Part shown: in pieces, positions 24,615 through 33,058 of the stretch | How positions within the stretch are numbered: the stretch's first letter is position 1 | How the letters are laid out: every line of letters starts with the position of its first letter | Assembly (NCBI GenBank): GCA_964016875.1 | Contig: OZ024720.1 | Location: 42,623,106 to 42,687,105 of the forward strand | Length of the DNA: 64,000 nucleotides | Origin: Fallopia convolvulus | Taxonomy: Eukaryota > Streptophyta > Magnoliopsida > Caryophyllales > Polygonaceae | Direction: 5' to 3' | Program-made: the position numbers and the translations under genes | Notes under the pieces: model-generated | Told to the model about the DNA's origin: nothing | Database searches by the model: none | What the model saw: only the letters and a program-made list of their open reading frames with translations

Positions 24615-27584
24615 TTATGGAGGGTGAAACACGGTGAATTGCTCGCCATTGTTATGCCCATTCCCATTGCCTTCATACCCATAAAACCACCAACGATGGT
24701 CTACATAGGCATGGCTCTCCGATCTCGGGCCTATCTCATCATACTCCTCCAACGGATGAGATTTCTCCTCCTTGCTTGCTCCATCATGTTTTTCTTGTCC
24801 TACACCATAGTCATCCAAAGTATTCCTAGGAGATTCTACCAATTCACCTTTTAAATCACTAAGGCAAATATAGGAGTCTCCTAAGTCATCATTCAAATCA
24901 CTCAAGCAAATGTAGGAATCAAAATTTTGGGAAGAATTGTGATCTTCACCAACATTAAAAGGATATGAGTAAGGATACTCTTCATCTCTTCTTGAGCTAG
25001 CATTGTTCCTTGACTCATCTTGATCCTTAAGTTGCTCCAACAACTCCCTCACTTGTATTTGTTCATTGAAGCTTTCATCACCCCTTAAAGCAACAACCTC
25101 CCTAGAAACTTCCACTTCTTCACGTTCTCTCTTGGCACTCTCTTCAAGTTTAAGAATGGCCAAGGCGTCCGGCTCATTCAAAGCTTTGGTGAAGTGAAAA
25201 TCGACCATCTCTTCCCCAATCTCAAAGGAAACCTTCCCGTTCTTGACATCAAACCTTGCCGCTGCCGTAGCTAAGAATGGTCTCCCTAAGATTATTGGAA
25301 CCAAGGGATCCTCATGCATGTCCAAGATCACGAAATCATCGGGGACAAAGTACTTTCCAACCCTCACCGGAACGTCATCCAATATTCCTTTGGCCTTGAT
25401 GATGGAACCGTCGGCCATGGTTAGGGACATATCGGCCGGCTCCATTTCACCCAAATTTGCTCTTCTCCAAATGCTAGCGGGCATCACCGAAACACTTGCC
25501 CCAAGGTCACATAAGGCTTGGAAATTTTGAGACCCCACACCAATGGTTATAGCAAAACGAACGGGATCTCCTAGCTTTTGTGGTAACTCCAAGGTCTTGA
25601 CTTCATCTTGCATTTCCACTATGGACCTCTTCTTGCTCAAAATCTCCTTTAAAAACTTGGCATAAGATGGCATCTCACTCAATGCGTCGGTGAACGGGAT
25701 GGAGATGTTCAAGCCTTGCAAGAGTTTGAGAAACCTCTTGAACTTGTTCTCAACAACATCTTTCGGCTTCTTCGAGGGATATGGAAGAATTGTTGCACCT
25801 TGAATCTTGCTTGGATCAACTTCTTTGGACTTCCCCGCTTCATTTGCAACACTTCCTGGTTGGACCGACTTGGGCACCATGTCGGGCCCGATGTTGTGAA
25901 TCTCGGTCCTGGGCAGAGGGGTCGGATCGAGGTCTGTGTACGTCAGTCCCGAGTTGCTCTCAACCTCGGTCCGTGGTGAAGGAGTCGATCTTCTTGCTGG
26001 GTCGACTTCGGGGAACTTCGGACCCGACTTGCTGGGTAAGTTGGTCCGACTCTCTTCATTCTTCTTAGGCACGTGTGGATCGGGTAGGTTTCGGCCACTT
26101 CTCAATCCAATTGCCCAGACTTCATTTTGATTGTTTTGAGTTGGAGGATTCTCCTCGGGTCGGCCCGGAAGTCTCCCATTCTCTCTCGGGGCTTGAGTCG
26201 CAATTTGAGCAAATTGATTGTCGACTTGCCTCCTCCATGCACCAAACTCATTGAATTGGGTCCTCATCTCCTTGAACCCATCTCTCATCTCTTGAGCAAA
26301 TGTTTGTAACTCATTGAATCCCGGTGGTCTATATGGTGGTGGTGGCGCCCTCGGCTCGTTTTGGTTGAAGTTGTTGTTGTAGCCTTGAGCTTGACCGTTG
26401 TTCCACCGGCCATAGCCACCATTGTTGAAGTTGCCTCTTCCACTGAAATTTCCTCGAACATAGTTTGCCTCCTCAATTCGCTCGGCCAAGCGCACTTGGC
26501 TCTCATTCAGACAAACTTGTGTAGCATGTGCAAAGGATCCACACTCCTCACAAGCTCTAGCATTTTGCTTGTAGTAGTGGACTTGCCTCTTAAGCTTGCT
26601 CACTTCACCTTCAAGGAATTGGAGCTTCACATCCCTATCAATGTCTTCTCCCTTTGGATCATATAACTTCCTTGCACCTTCACCTTGAACCTTCACCTCC
26701 TTGCTAGCTTGACTCACCCCATACATGGCCTCATAATCGGATAGCTTGTCAAGTAGCTCCCAAGCTTGATCCGGTGTCAAGTCTATGAACCCACAATCGG
26801 TGTGGAGATTGAGCTTGTCCTTCGTTACCGGATTGATGCCTTGGAAAAAGATGTCTTGAAGCACATATGGTTGTTGGCCATGAGTAGGACATTGGCGCAA
26901 CATCTCCTTGAAACGGTCCCATGCTTCGAAGAGAGGCTCATTCGGACCTTGTTGAAAGCTTGCAATCTTCCTTCTTAACTCGGTTGTCTTTGAGGGAGGG
27001 AAGAACTTCATCAAGAAAGCATCATAGAGTGTCTTCCAAGTTGTGATTGACCTAGGAGCTTGGCTCTCGAGCCAATGTGCGGCCTTGCCCCCAAGTGACC
27101 ATTTGAACGCCTTTAGAAGCACATACTCCAATGTCTCCTCATCGGTAGAGATCGTCTCACACATGTCCACAAAACGTTTAACATGCTCTATGGGACACTC
27201 ATGTGGACGGCCCTCGAATTGATCACGCTTGATGAGGGAGATGAATTGCGTCTTGATCTCAAAATTCTTGGCAACCTCGGGAAGCACAATAGCCGGCTCG
27301 GGGACCCTCAACTCCGGATGCATGTATTGGCGTGCATTCCGGGGTAGAGCGTTGAGTTGAGCCTCGGCTCTCATCCGTTGCTCCCGTTCTCTTCTTGCCA
27401 CCTCTTCTTGATTGTCCCTCTCAAGTTGCAATCTAGCTATTTCGGCCCTAAGTTGAGCCAACTCCTCATCAACATGGAGAGCTTGATTCACCATCCTTTT
27501 CCTTCTTCGGGCTTCCTTGAGAATACTTTCCGGATCACTCACAAACTCAAGCTCAAGTGTTCCTCGGGAGGAACGAGCTAGCAT
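24615..27584 (-). CDS. Athila gag-protease polyprotein, intact (AthI copy B)
   Basis: This 989-residue open frame would supply the virus-like-particle structural protein and the aspartic protease. The ATG at 27584 follows the primer-binding site; an upstream in-frame extension has no ATG. Residues about 15-75 are charged and coiled-coil-like. The gag capsid core spans about 100-310. The zinc knuckle is Cys345-Cys348-His353-Cys358. A linker at about 508-576 is encoded by repeated palindromes. The retropepsin active site is Asp693-Leu-Gly-Ala-Ser, followed by Ile-Leu-Gly-Arg-Pro-Phe. The C-terminal region holds a tandem repeat of about 15 codons built on Ser-Tyr-Ile-Cys-Leu-Ser-Asp-Leu. The frame ends where autonomous Athila elements continue into reverse transcriptase. 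It is the only undamaged retrotransposon gene in the window. Confidence 0.93.
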   Translation of the reverse strand: MLARSSRGTLELEFVSDPESILKEARRRKRMVNQALHVDEELAQLRAEIARLQLERDNQEEVARREREQRMRAEAQLNALPRNARQYMHPELRVPEPAIVLPEVAKNFEIKTQFISLIKRDQFEGRPHECPIEHVKRFVDMCETISTDEETLEYVLLKAFKWSLGGKAAHWLESQAPRSITTWKTLYDAFLMKFFPPSKTTELRRKIASFQQGPNEPLFEAWDRFKEMLRQCPTHGQQPYVLQDIFFQGINPVTKDKLNLHTDCGFIDLTPDQAWELLDKLSDYEAMYGVSQASKEVKVQGEGARKLYDPKGEDIDRDVKLQFLEGEVSKLKRQVHYYKQNARACEECGSFAHATQVCLNESQVRLAERIEEANYVRGNFSGRGNFNNGGYGRWNNGQAQGYNNNFNQNEPRAPPPPYRPPGFNELQTFAQEMRDGFKEMRTQFNEFGAWRRQVDNQFAQIATQAPRENGRLPGRPEENPPTQNNQNEVWAIGLRSGRNLPDPHVPKKNEESRTNLPSKSGPKFPEVDPARRSTPSPRTEVESNSGLTYTDLDPTPLPRTEIHNIGPDMVPKSVQPGSVANEAGKSKEVDPSKIQGATILPYPSKKPKDVVENKFKRFLKLLQGLNISIPFTDALSEMPSYAKFLKEILSKKRSIVEMQDEVKTLELPQKLGDPVRFAITIGVGSQNFQALCDLGASVSVMPASIWRRANLGEMEPADMSLTMADGSIIKAKGILDDVPVRVGKYFVPDDFVILDMHEDPLVPIILGRPFLATAAARFDVKNGKVSFEIGEEMVDFHFTKALNEPDALAILKLEESAKREREEVEVSREVVALRGDESFNEQIQVRELLEQLKDQDESRNNASSRRDEEYPYSYPFNVGEDHNSSQNFDSYICLSDLNDDLGDSYICLSDLKGELVESPRNTLDDYGVGQEKHDGASKEEKSHPLEEYDEIGPRSESHAYVDHRWWFYGYEGNGNGHNNGEQFTVFHPP
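25858..26060 (-). repeat. Palindrome-rich gag-protease linker (AthI copy B)
   Basis: Inside the coding frame, an exact TCGGGCCCGA at 25882 lies among about eight related units (TCGGTCC, TCGGACC, GGTCGACTT). They encode short Gly-Pro, Pro-Arg-Thr-Glu and Val-Asp-Pro repeats. The same block in copy C is 48230-48415. Confidence 0.75.
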
Positions 27585-27712
27585 ACACCTATGAAACAAA
27601 AACACAAACCAAAACAAATCAAAAACAAACAAAGGGTTTGGGCTATTCCCTCACCCAAATCACTACCAAAACACAAGAAACTCACCAAATTGGCACTCAA
27701 TGCACTTAGACT

Positions 27713-27730
27713 TCCTCGGCAACGGTGCCA
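27713..27730 (-). promoter_or_regulatory. Primer-binding site (AthI copy B)
   Basis: Minus strand TGGCACCGTTGCCGAGGA lies 6 bases after the 5' LTR. It differs from the perfect tRNA-Asp match in copy C by two G-to-A changes, perhaps methyl-cytosine decay on the other strand. Confidence 0.8.
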
Positions 27731-27736
27731 ATCTTT

Positions 27737-29147
27737 TGATCGCTCTCGGATGCGAGGGTCAAGAGATACAATTTATAACCCGTCCCCGTTGTAGTACGTG
27801 GTGGGTGTCGAACACTCGGGAAGTCTACTCGATCGATGTGCCTAGATACTAGGAAGCTAGAAAGGAGAGCATAAAACAAAGGAAAACAAAGAAAACAGTC
27901 GGGACCGACACTGAGGTCACGTCGGGCCCGAGGTTGGCGACAAGAGGAAGTCGGGACCGACACTGGGTAAGTCGGGCCCGAGGTAGCTGGGGATGTCGAA
28001 CTCAAAGATTTTAAAAGTAGATCTTGGGCTTTTGGGTTCCTTCCCTAGTAGATTAAGGCTTTTCCACCCCAATTCAGGCAATGAGTGATGATCGGACTAG
28101 GATCGAGTGCTTTCGCCCTCGTTCCAACCACATCTACACCTCGATCCATGGGGAAATCCCCTTCGAAGCAAGGTCTTGAGATTGACACATGTTCACTTTC
28201 GCTACTTTGCCAATCTCAAGCCTTGATTCCCAACTTTCGCAAGGAATTGTAGCTCTATGTAGAGTGGGTTCCTTAGATCAAACACTCAAGGCTATGGAAT
28301 TGGGGTTTCTAGCCTAAACCTAGCTAGGGTTTTCCCCCATAACCCAAGATCAAGGAGATCTACTCCATGTGACAAGCAAAGAAAGCAATCAAATCAAAAG
28401 AGAAAGCAATCATCATAATCAATCTCAAAACAAAGCAAGGTGTCATTCAAATCCAAAGCAATCCACAAATTCAAATCAAGGGTTTTCAAATCCACAAGAT
28501 CAAAGCAAATCAAAGCTAAACAATCAACAAAACCTATCAAGCCTTCCTCTCTCTTGGCCGATTCTCTCTCTCTTCCTCCTCTTCTCCTTCCTCCTTGCTC
28601 TCCAAGTATCCTCTTGGCTCCCTTGGAACCCCCCTCTTTGTGTGTGTGTGAGGGAACCCTTTCTTAGAACACAAGAGGGCCTTTTATAGATTAGATGAAG
28701 GGCAAAAGTGGAAGTCCACAAATTCGTGCCTTGGAGCCCAAGTAGTTCGGTGACCGACTCGGACCGACACGGAGGAACCTCGGGCCCGAGGTACTGTGCA
28801 ACTCGGTCCGAGGTTGGAGACTTCAAAGTCGGGCCCGATGTGGTTGCAACTCGGTCCTGACCTCGTTCCACCTTCTTCTTAGTTGGCTTCTCTTGTTCTT
28901 CTTCATGGCTTGCTTCTCTCTTTCCCGCTTTAACTCGGCCTTTGCTCCATGTCTCGACCCTCCTTCAAATCGATCCTTGATTCATGCCAAATTACCTACA
29001 AAACACATAAAAGGTGCGTAGTCTCCGAATCTCATAGAAATACGGGAACTAAGCTAAAAAGGAACAAAACGCACAAGAAAAGGGGAAAAAGAAACATATT
29101 TACAAAGGAAATCACATATGAAAACACCACCAAATAGAGAGACATCA
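27737..29147 (-). repeat. 5' LTR of AthI copy B
   Basis: 1411 bp, the same length as its partner. The minus-strand TATA box (TCTATAAAAG) is at 28690-28681. Palindromes lie at 28829, 28780, 27972 and 27922. Confidence 0.95.
28681..28690 (-). promoter_or_regulatory. TATA box of the copy B 5' LTR
   Basis: Minus-strand TCTATAAAAG lies about 90-150 bases downstream of the first palindrome pair. This would drive the genomic RNA. Confidence 0.65.
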
Positions 29148-29149
29148 AT

Positions 29150-29980
29150 ACACTTCACCCTACTGATACCTGCCCACAACTCCAAGAGCCTCAGGCTGAG
29201 GTTAATGCTGTAGTAGGCTATGGACCTCCTAGACCTCGTTTTGACCCCTATTCTAATACATACAATCCAAGATGGGCACATCATCCAAATCTGAGATATG
29301 GGAATCAAAATCAGCCTCAAAATCAGCAACCCAGGCAACCTTATGTTCCTAGACCTCCAGTTCAGAGCGAAAATAACTCATCCAATGCTGAGGAGTTGAT
29401 TGCAAGGCTAGCTATTACAGTAGAACAAATGGGCCAGACCACTCAAGCTAGCATCAAGAATATGGAGACTCAAATCAGTCAACCGGCTACTGGAGGCAAG
29501 AGATTCTGGAAAATTGCCAACACAGCCCATCTATCCTATGGAGAATGTGAGTGCGATCACATTATGAAGTGGAAAAGAATTACCGAAAATTGACGAGAGA
29601 TTTGAGGAACCGCGATCGCCACCACTACAAGGGGAGACCGCGGCTGAAGAGACCGCGATCGCGGCCCCCACCATCGGCGATCGCGGCCCCTTAACTGAGG
29701 CCTCGAGATTTGAGAAAATTGAAGATGCGATCGCGCCCACCCCGGGCAACGATCGCGGCGGCGGTGATTCTCGAAAAATTGAAGAACCGCGATCGCGGCT
29801 CTCTGATGGCGATCGCGGCCAGGCTCCAGATTCCAGCGACAAATATGTCCATCCGGATTTCCCTTCTATGGTTTCCCGGAAGCCACTTCCTCCCTTTCCT
29901 GAAGCACTGAAAGACACAAGGAAGCCAGAGAACGACAAGGAGATCTTTGAGACGTTTTTCAAGTGTGAGGTAAATGCCCT
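29150..29980 (+). pseudogene. AthM gag, part 2, and palindrome-rich linker
   Basis: It resumes in frame after copy B with Thr-Leu-His-Pro-Thr-Asp-Thr-Cys, which completes the CCHC knuckle begun at 18340-18363. It continues through an asparagine/glutamine/proline-rich segment and a coiled region. A frameshift near 29495 moves the reading to another frame, where Ser-Gly-Lys-Glu-Leu is recognisable, and a TGA near 29562 probably replaces CGA. The linker then carries the GCGATCGC palindromes. The frame closes near 29990 and shifts again into the protease. Confidence 0.8.
29612..29816 (+). repeat. GCGATCGC palindrome cluster in the AthM linker
   Basis: Exact copies lie at 29612, 29655, 29677, 29727, 29789 and 29809, often extended to CCGCGATCGCGG. 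Further exact copies elsewhere in AthM lie at 41929, 57563, 57657, 58127 and 58150. An 8-mer should occur about once per 65 kb by chance. Confidence 0.85.
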
Positions 29981-30841
29981 TTGCTCAATCTGATTAAAAG
30001 CGTTCCTAGATTTTCCAAATTTCTGAAAGAGTTGTGCACTATCAAAAGGAACCAAAAATTAAAAGGGAAACAGAAAGTTAAGGTTAGTGAACATGTTTCA
30101 GCTGTATTTCAAATGCGAATACCTAAGAAGTGCAGTGATCCAGGCATGTTCAACATTCCCTGCATAATAGGATACACTAAAATAGATAAAGCCATGCTTG
30201 ATTTAGGTGCTTCTATTAATGTTATGCCTTATTCTGTTTACACTTCACTAGGCTTAGGACCTTTGCATGAAACTGGTGTTGCAGTTCAATTAGCTGATAG
30301 GTCCACAGTCTACCCGAAAGGGGTTGTTGAAGATGTCCTTGTCATGGTTGATAATCTGATATTCCTTGCTAATTTCTATGTGCTTGATATGGATCATGAT
30401 GTGCATGCTGCACCCATTTTGTTAGAACGTCCTTTCATGAAAACTTCTAGAACAAAAATTGATATGTGTAAAAATGTCCTAACTATGGAATTTGATGGGG
30501 TGAAATTTGAATATAATATGGATAATGCTATAAAATACCCCCAGGATGACCATTCTCTTTGTTCTATTGATGTAATTGATCCCATTGTGCAAGATTTCTT
30601 TGATACTACTTATGGTGATGAGTTACAATCTGTTTTAGAGAATGACATCGAAATTTCATGCATGGATTACAATTTGCATGATAGATATCATGAGATCCTT
30701 GCTGATTTAAGTGCTTGCTGTGAATCTCATGCTGATGCTTTGGCCATTGGGCCCATACCACTAACTCTCCATAGCGAGAAATTGCTTCCTTTTGTAGTAC
30801 ATGCACCTGAAGTTGAGCTTAAACAGCTCCCTGAGCATTAA
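29981..30841 (+). pseudogene. AthM aspartic protease region
   Basis: An open stretch with the Leu-Asp-Leu-Gly-Ala-Ser active site at about 30196-30213, Val-Tyr-Pro-Lys-Gly-Val-Val-Glu-Asp-Val, and Ile-Leu-Leu-Glu-Arg-Pro-Phe in place of the usual Leu-Gly-Arg-Pro-Phe. It matches the protease of AthI and AthII in layout. It is followed by the connection to reverse transcriptase, ending at a TAA at 30839-30841 that breaks the polyprotein. Confidence 0.85.
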
Positions 30842-31704
30842 AAATATGCCTTTCTTGGAGATGGTGACACTTTTCCTGTCATTATTTCTAAAAAACTTTC
30901 CAAGGAGCAAGAAGAAAAATTGGTGCACGTATTGAAAGAGCACAAGACAGCTCTAGGTTGGACTATTGTTGACATCAAAGGGATTAGTCCCTCTACATGT
31001 ATGCATAGGATCCTCCTAGAACATGGTGCCAAGCCATCCAGACAGCCAAAGAGAAGGCTCAACCCACCTATGATGGAGGTAGTAAAAAAGGAGGTGCTGA
31101 AGCTCCTACAGGCAGATATGATATATCCCATCTCTGATAGTCAATGGTTTAGTCCGACCCAAGTTGTGCCCAAAAAGGGAGGCATTACAGTGGTAGAGAA
31201 TGTGCATGGGGAATTAGTCCCCACACGAGTCCAGACAGGCTGGAGAGTCTGTATAGATTACCTTAAGCTGAATGCGGTAACCAGAAAAGATCACTTTCCC
31301 TTGCCATTCATTGATCAAATGCTTGAGCGACTTGCAGGTCGTTCCTATTATTGCTTTTAAGATGGCTATTCAGGGTATTTTCAGATTGCTATTGCACCAG
31401 AGGACCAGGAGAAAACGACATTTACATGTCCGTTTGGCACTTTTTCATACCGCAGAATGCCATTTGGATTATGTAACGCACCCGGTACGTTCCAACAGTA
31501 TAGTAAGCATCTTTTCTGAGTATATTGAAAATTTTAAAGAAGTTTTTATGGATGACTTTACATTACATGGAGACGACTTTGATGCCTGCTTAAACCATCT
31601 CTCCTTAGTCCTTCAAAGATGTGTAGAAACCAATTTGGTTCTAAACTCTGAGATGTATCACTTTATGGTTGAGCAAGGCATTGTGTTAGGTCACATAGTG
31701 TAAT
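30842..31704 (+). pseudogene. AthM reverse transcriptase, part 1
   Basis: The RT fingers and palm are clear: Trp-Thr-Ile-Val-Asp-Ile-Lys-Gly-Ile, Arg-Arg-Leu-Asn-Pro-Pro, Val-Pro-Lys-Lys-Gly, Trp-Arg-Val-Cys-Ile-Asp-Tyr, and the catalytic Phe-Met-Asp-Asp at 31545-31556. A TAA at 31358-31360 and a frameshift around 31490 break it. At 31699 the frame stops at Leu-Gly-His-Ile-Val, where AthII is inserted; reading resumes at 41136 with Ser-Ser-Arg-Gly-Ile-Glu-Val. Together with the pieces at 41135 and 42125 this is the only pol gene in the window. Confidence 0.9.
31700..31704. repeat. Left target-site duplication of AthII (gtaat)
   Basis: The five bases gtaat here and atcat at 41135-41139 each differ by one base from gtcat, which is what the uninterrupted AthM codons would require. 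So each copy seems to have gained one mutation. Confidence 0.6.
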
Positions 31705-32985
31705 TGATGTTCGCATTTTTAGTATAGTTTTTAGTAGGTTTTCTTTGTTTATTAGGTTTAGTTTTGATAAGTTTAGGTTTAGTTTGGTGTGTTTTTGGAT
31801 AGTTTTGCATATTTCTATGGAAAGTATGGAAGCTACTCTATTTTGTGTATTTTGTAGGTTTTAGCAAGGAAAAGGTGCTATATGGAGCTGAATTTGGAGT
31901 GCTACAGTGAAAGACGAAGGAATACGAGTTTGAAGAAGTCAGAGTTCAAGATTTACGAGATAAAGTGTAGAAGAAATCAAGCCCAGGCTCGTTAACGAGG
32001 TTGTGAGGGCTCGTTAACGAGGCCACGTGACAGAAATTTCGAGGGTTAACTTTGTGACTCACCGATCCTGTGCGGGAAATTGTTTCCGTGTCGGTAGAGT
32101 ATCTTTTTGTGATTTTTAGGGATATTATATTATGTATTTTAGGTCTTGTTATCTTCTTAGATTTTATTTCTATCTTTTAGGGTTTTTACTTCTATCTTTT
32201 TAGGAAAGTTTATATCTTCTAGCCTTTTTAGTTTTTAGCCTTTTTAGTATGAATACCCTTCTGTCAAGCATAGAAAAGAGGGGGGCCTGATTAGAGATTT
32301 TGGAGAGGAGGAAGAACCGAAGAGGCGAGAGGATCGGAGACGAGTTCGGAGGTTGGTGAACGAAAGTTACCAAGTTCGTTGATTGAGATTGTGTGAATGC
32401 CTTTTATCTATTATCGAGATTGTTTGTTGTGCTTATACCAAGATGAAAGTTGAGGTAATTTGAGTTTTTAACTTTATTGAAAGAGAAAGTTAGTAACTTG
32501 AAGGTTGATATTGTTTGAATACGAAAGTTTCAAGCTTTAGATCCAAAGCAAACAATTAAGTGAATTAGGATGCGTAAGTAGGTTAATTTACTTTATAGTC
32601 AACGAAAGTTGATGACTCTATCTATTTAAAGGCATGATCTTATCTTCTTACGAGTTTATATGCTTGGCTATGTTGTGGTGTCCCTAGTGCTAGATCTTTG
32701 TTTTTATTTGAATTATCTTAAGTGAATTTTCGTTGCTGAGTTACTTGGCTCGGTACCGAATTTATTTAGGTCGTTAGTTGAGTCTTTTTGTGTACGGTGG
32801 TTCGTTAACGACCCGGAACACGTCGTTAACGAGGCTGCTTGTGAGTGTTTTTTGCTTGATTTTGTTTGCTTTTTAGTAGTTGATAAACGAACAACATTGC
32901 TTCTTGTGGAACGATCCTGACTCTGCTATACTCAGCGGGGTCTTGACTTATAAATTTATTTGTTGTCAAGAAACCCTACTCAACA
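31705..32985 (+). repeat. 5' LTR of AthII, with a 198-bp deletion
   Basis: 1281 bp, TGATGTT to CAACA. Relative to the 3' LTR it lacks the segment equivalent to 40341-40538, which is bounded there by two GAGATT copies; one remains near 32389. The TATA box is mutated to TATGAATA near 32247. Palindrome pairs lie at 31989/32011 and 32802/32823. Confidence 0.9.
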
Positions 32986-32988
32986 AAT

Positions 32989-33006
32989 TGGCGCCGTTGC
33001 CAGGGA
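32989..33006 (+). promoter_or_regulatory. Primer-binding site of AthII (tRNA-Asp type)
   Basis: TGGCGCCGTTGCCAGGGA lies 3 bases after the LTR, with one mismatch to the site in AthI copy C. Confidence 0.85.
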
Positions 33007-33058
33007 AGCAACGAGTTTTTTTTTTATTTTTTGTTTTCTTTTTCTGTTTTCTCAGCGT

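Larger units (their letters stand above)
18364..29147 (-). mobile_element. AthI copy B: complete pol-less Athila-type retrotransposon
   Basis: A 10,784-bp element on the minus strand with two 1411-bp LTRs, a primer-binding site, an intact gag-protease gene, the conserved hairpin, ORF1 leader, ORF1, non-coding tail and polypurine tract. There is no reverse transcriptase, RNase H or integrase anywhere between the LTRs. About 14 differences between the LTRs by eye mark a recent insertion. Exact TCGGGCCCGA palindromes lie at 18549, 18599, 19407, 19456, 20414, 23584, 23637, 24321, 25882, 27922, 27972, 28780 and 28829. Confidence 0.95.
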
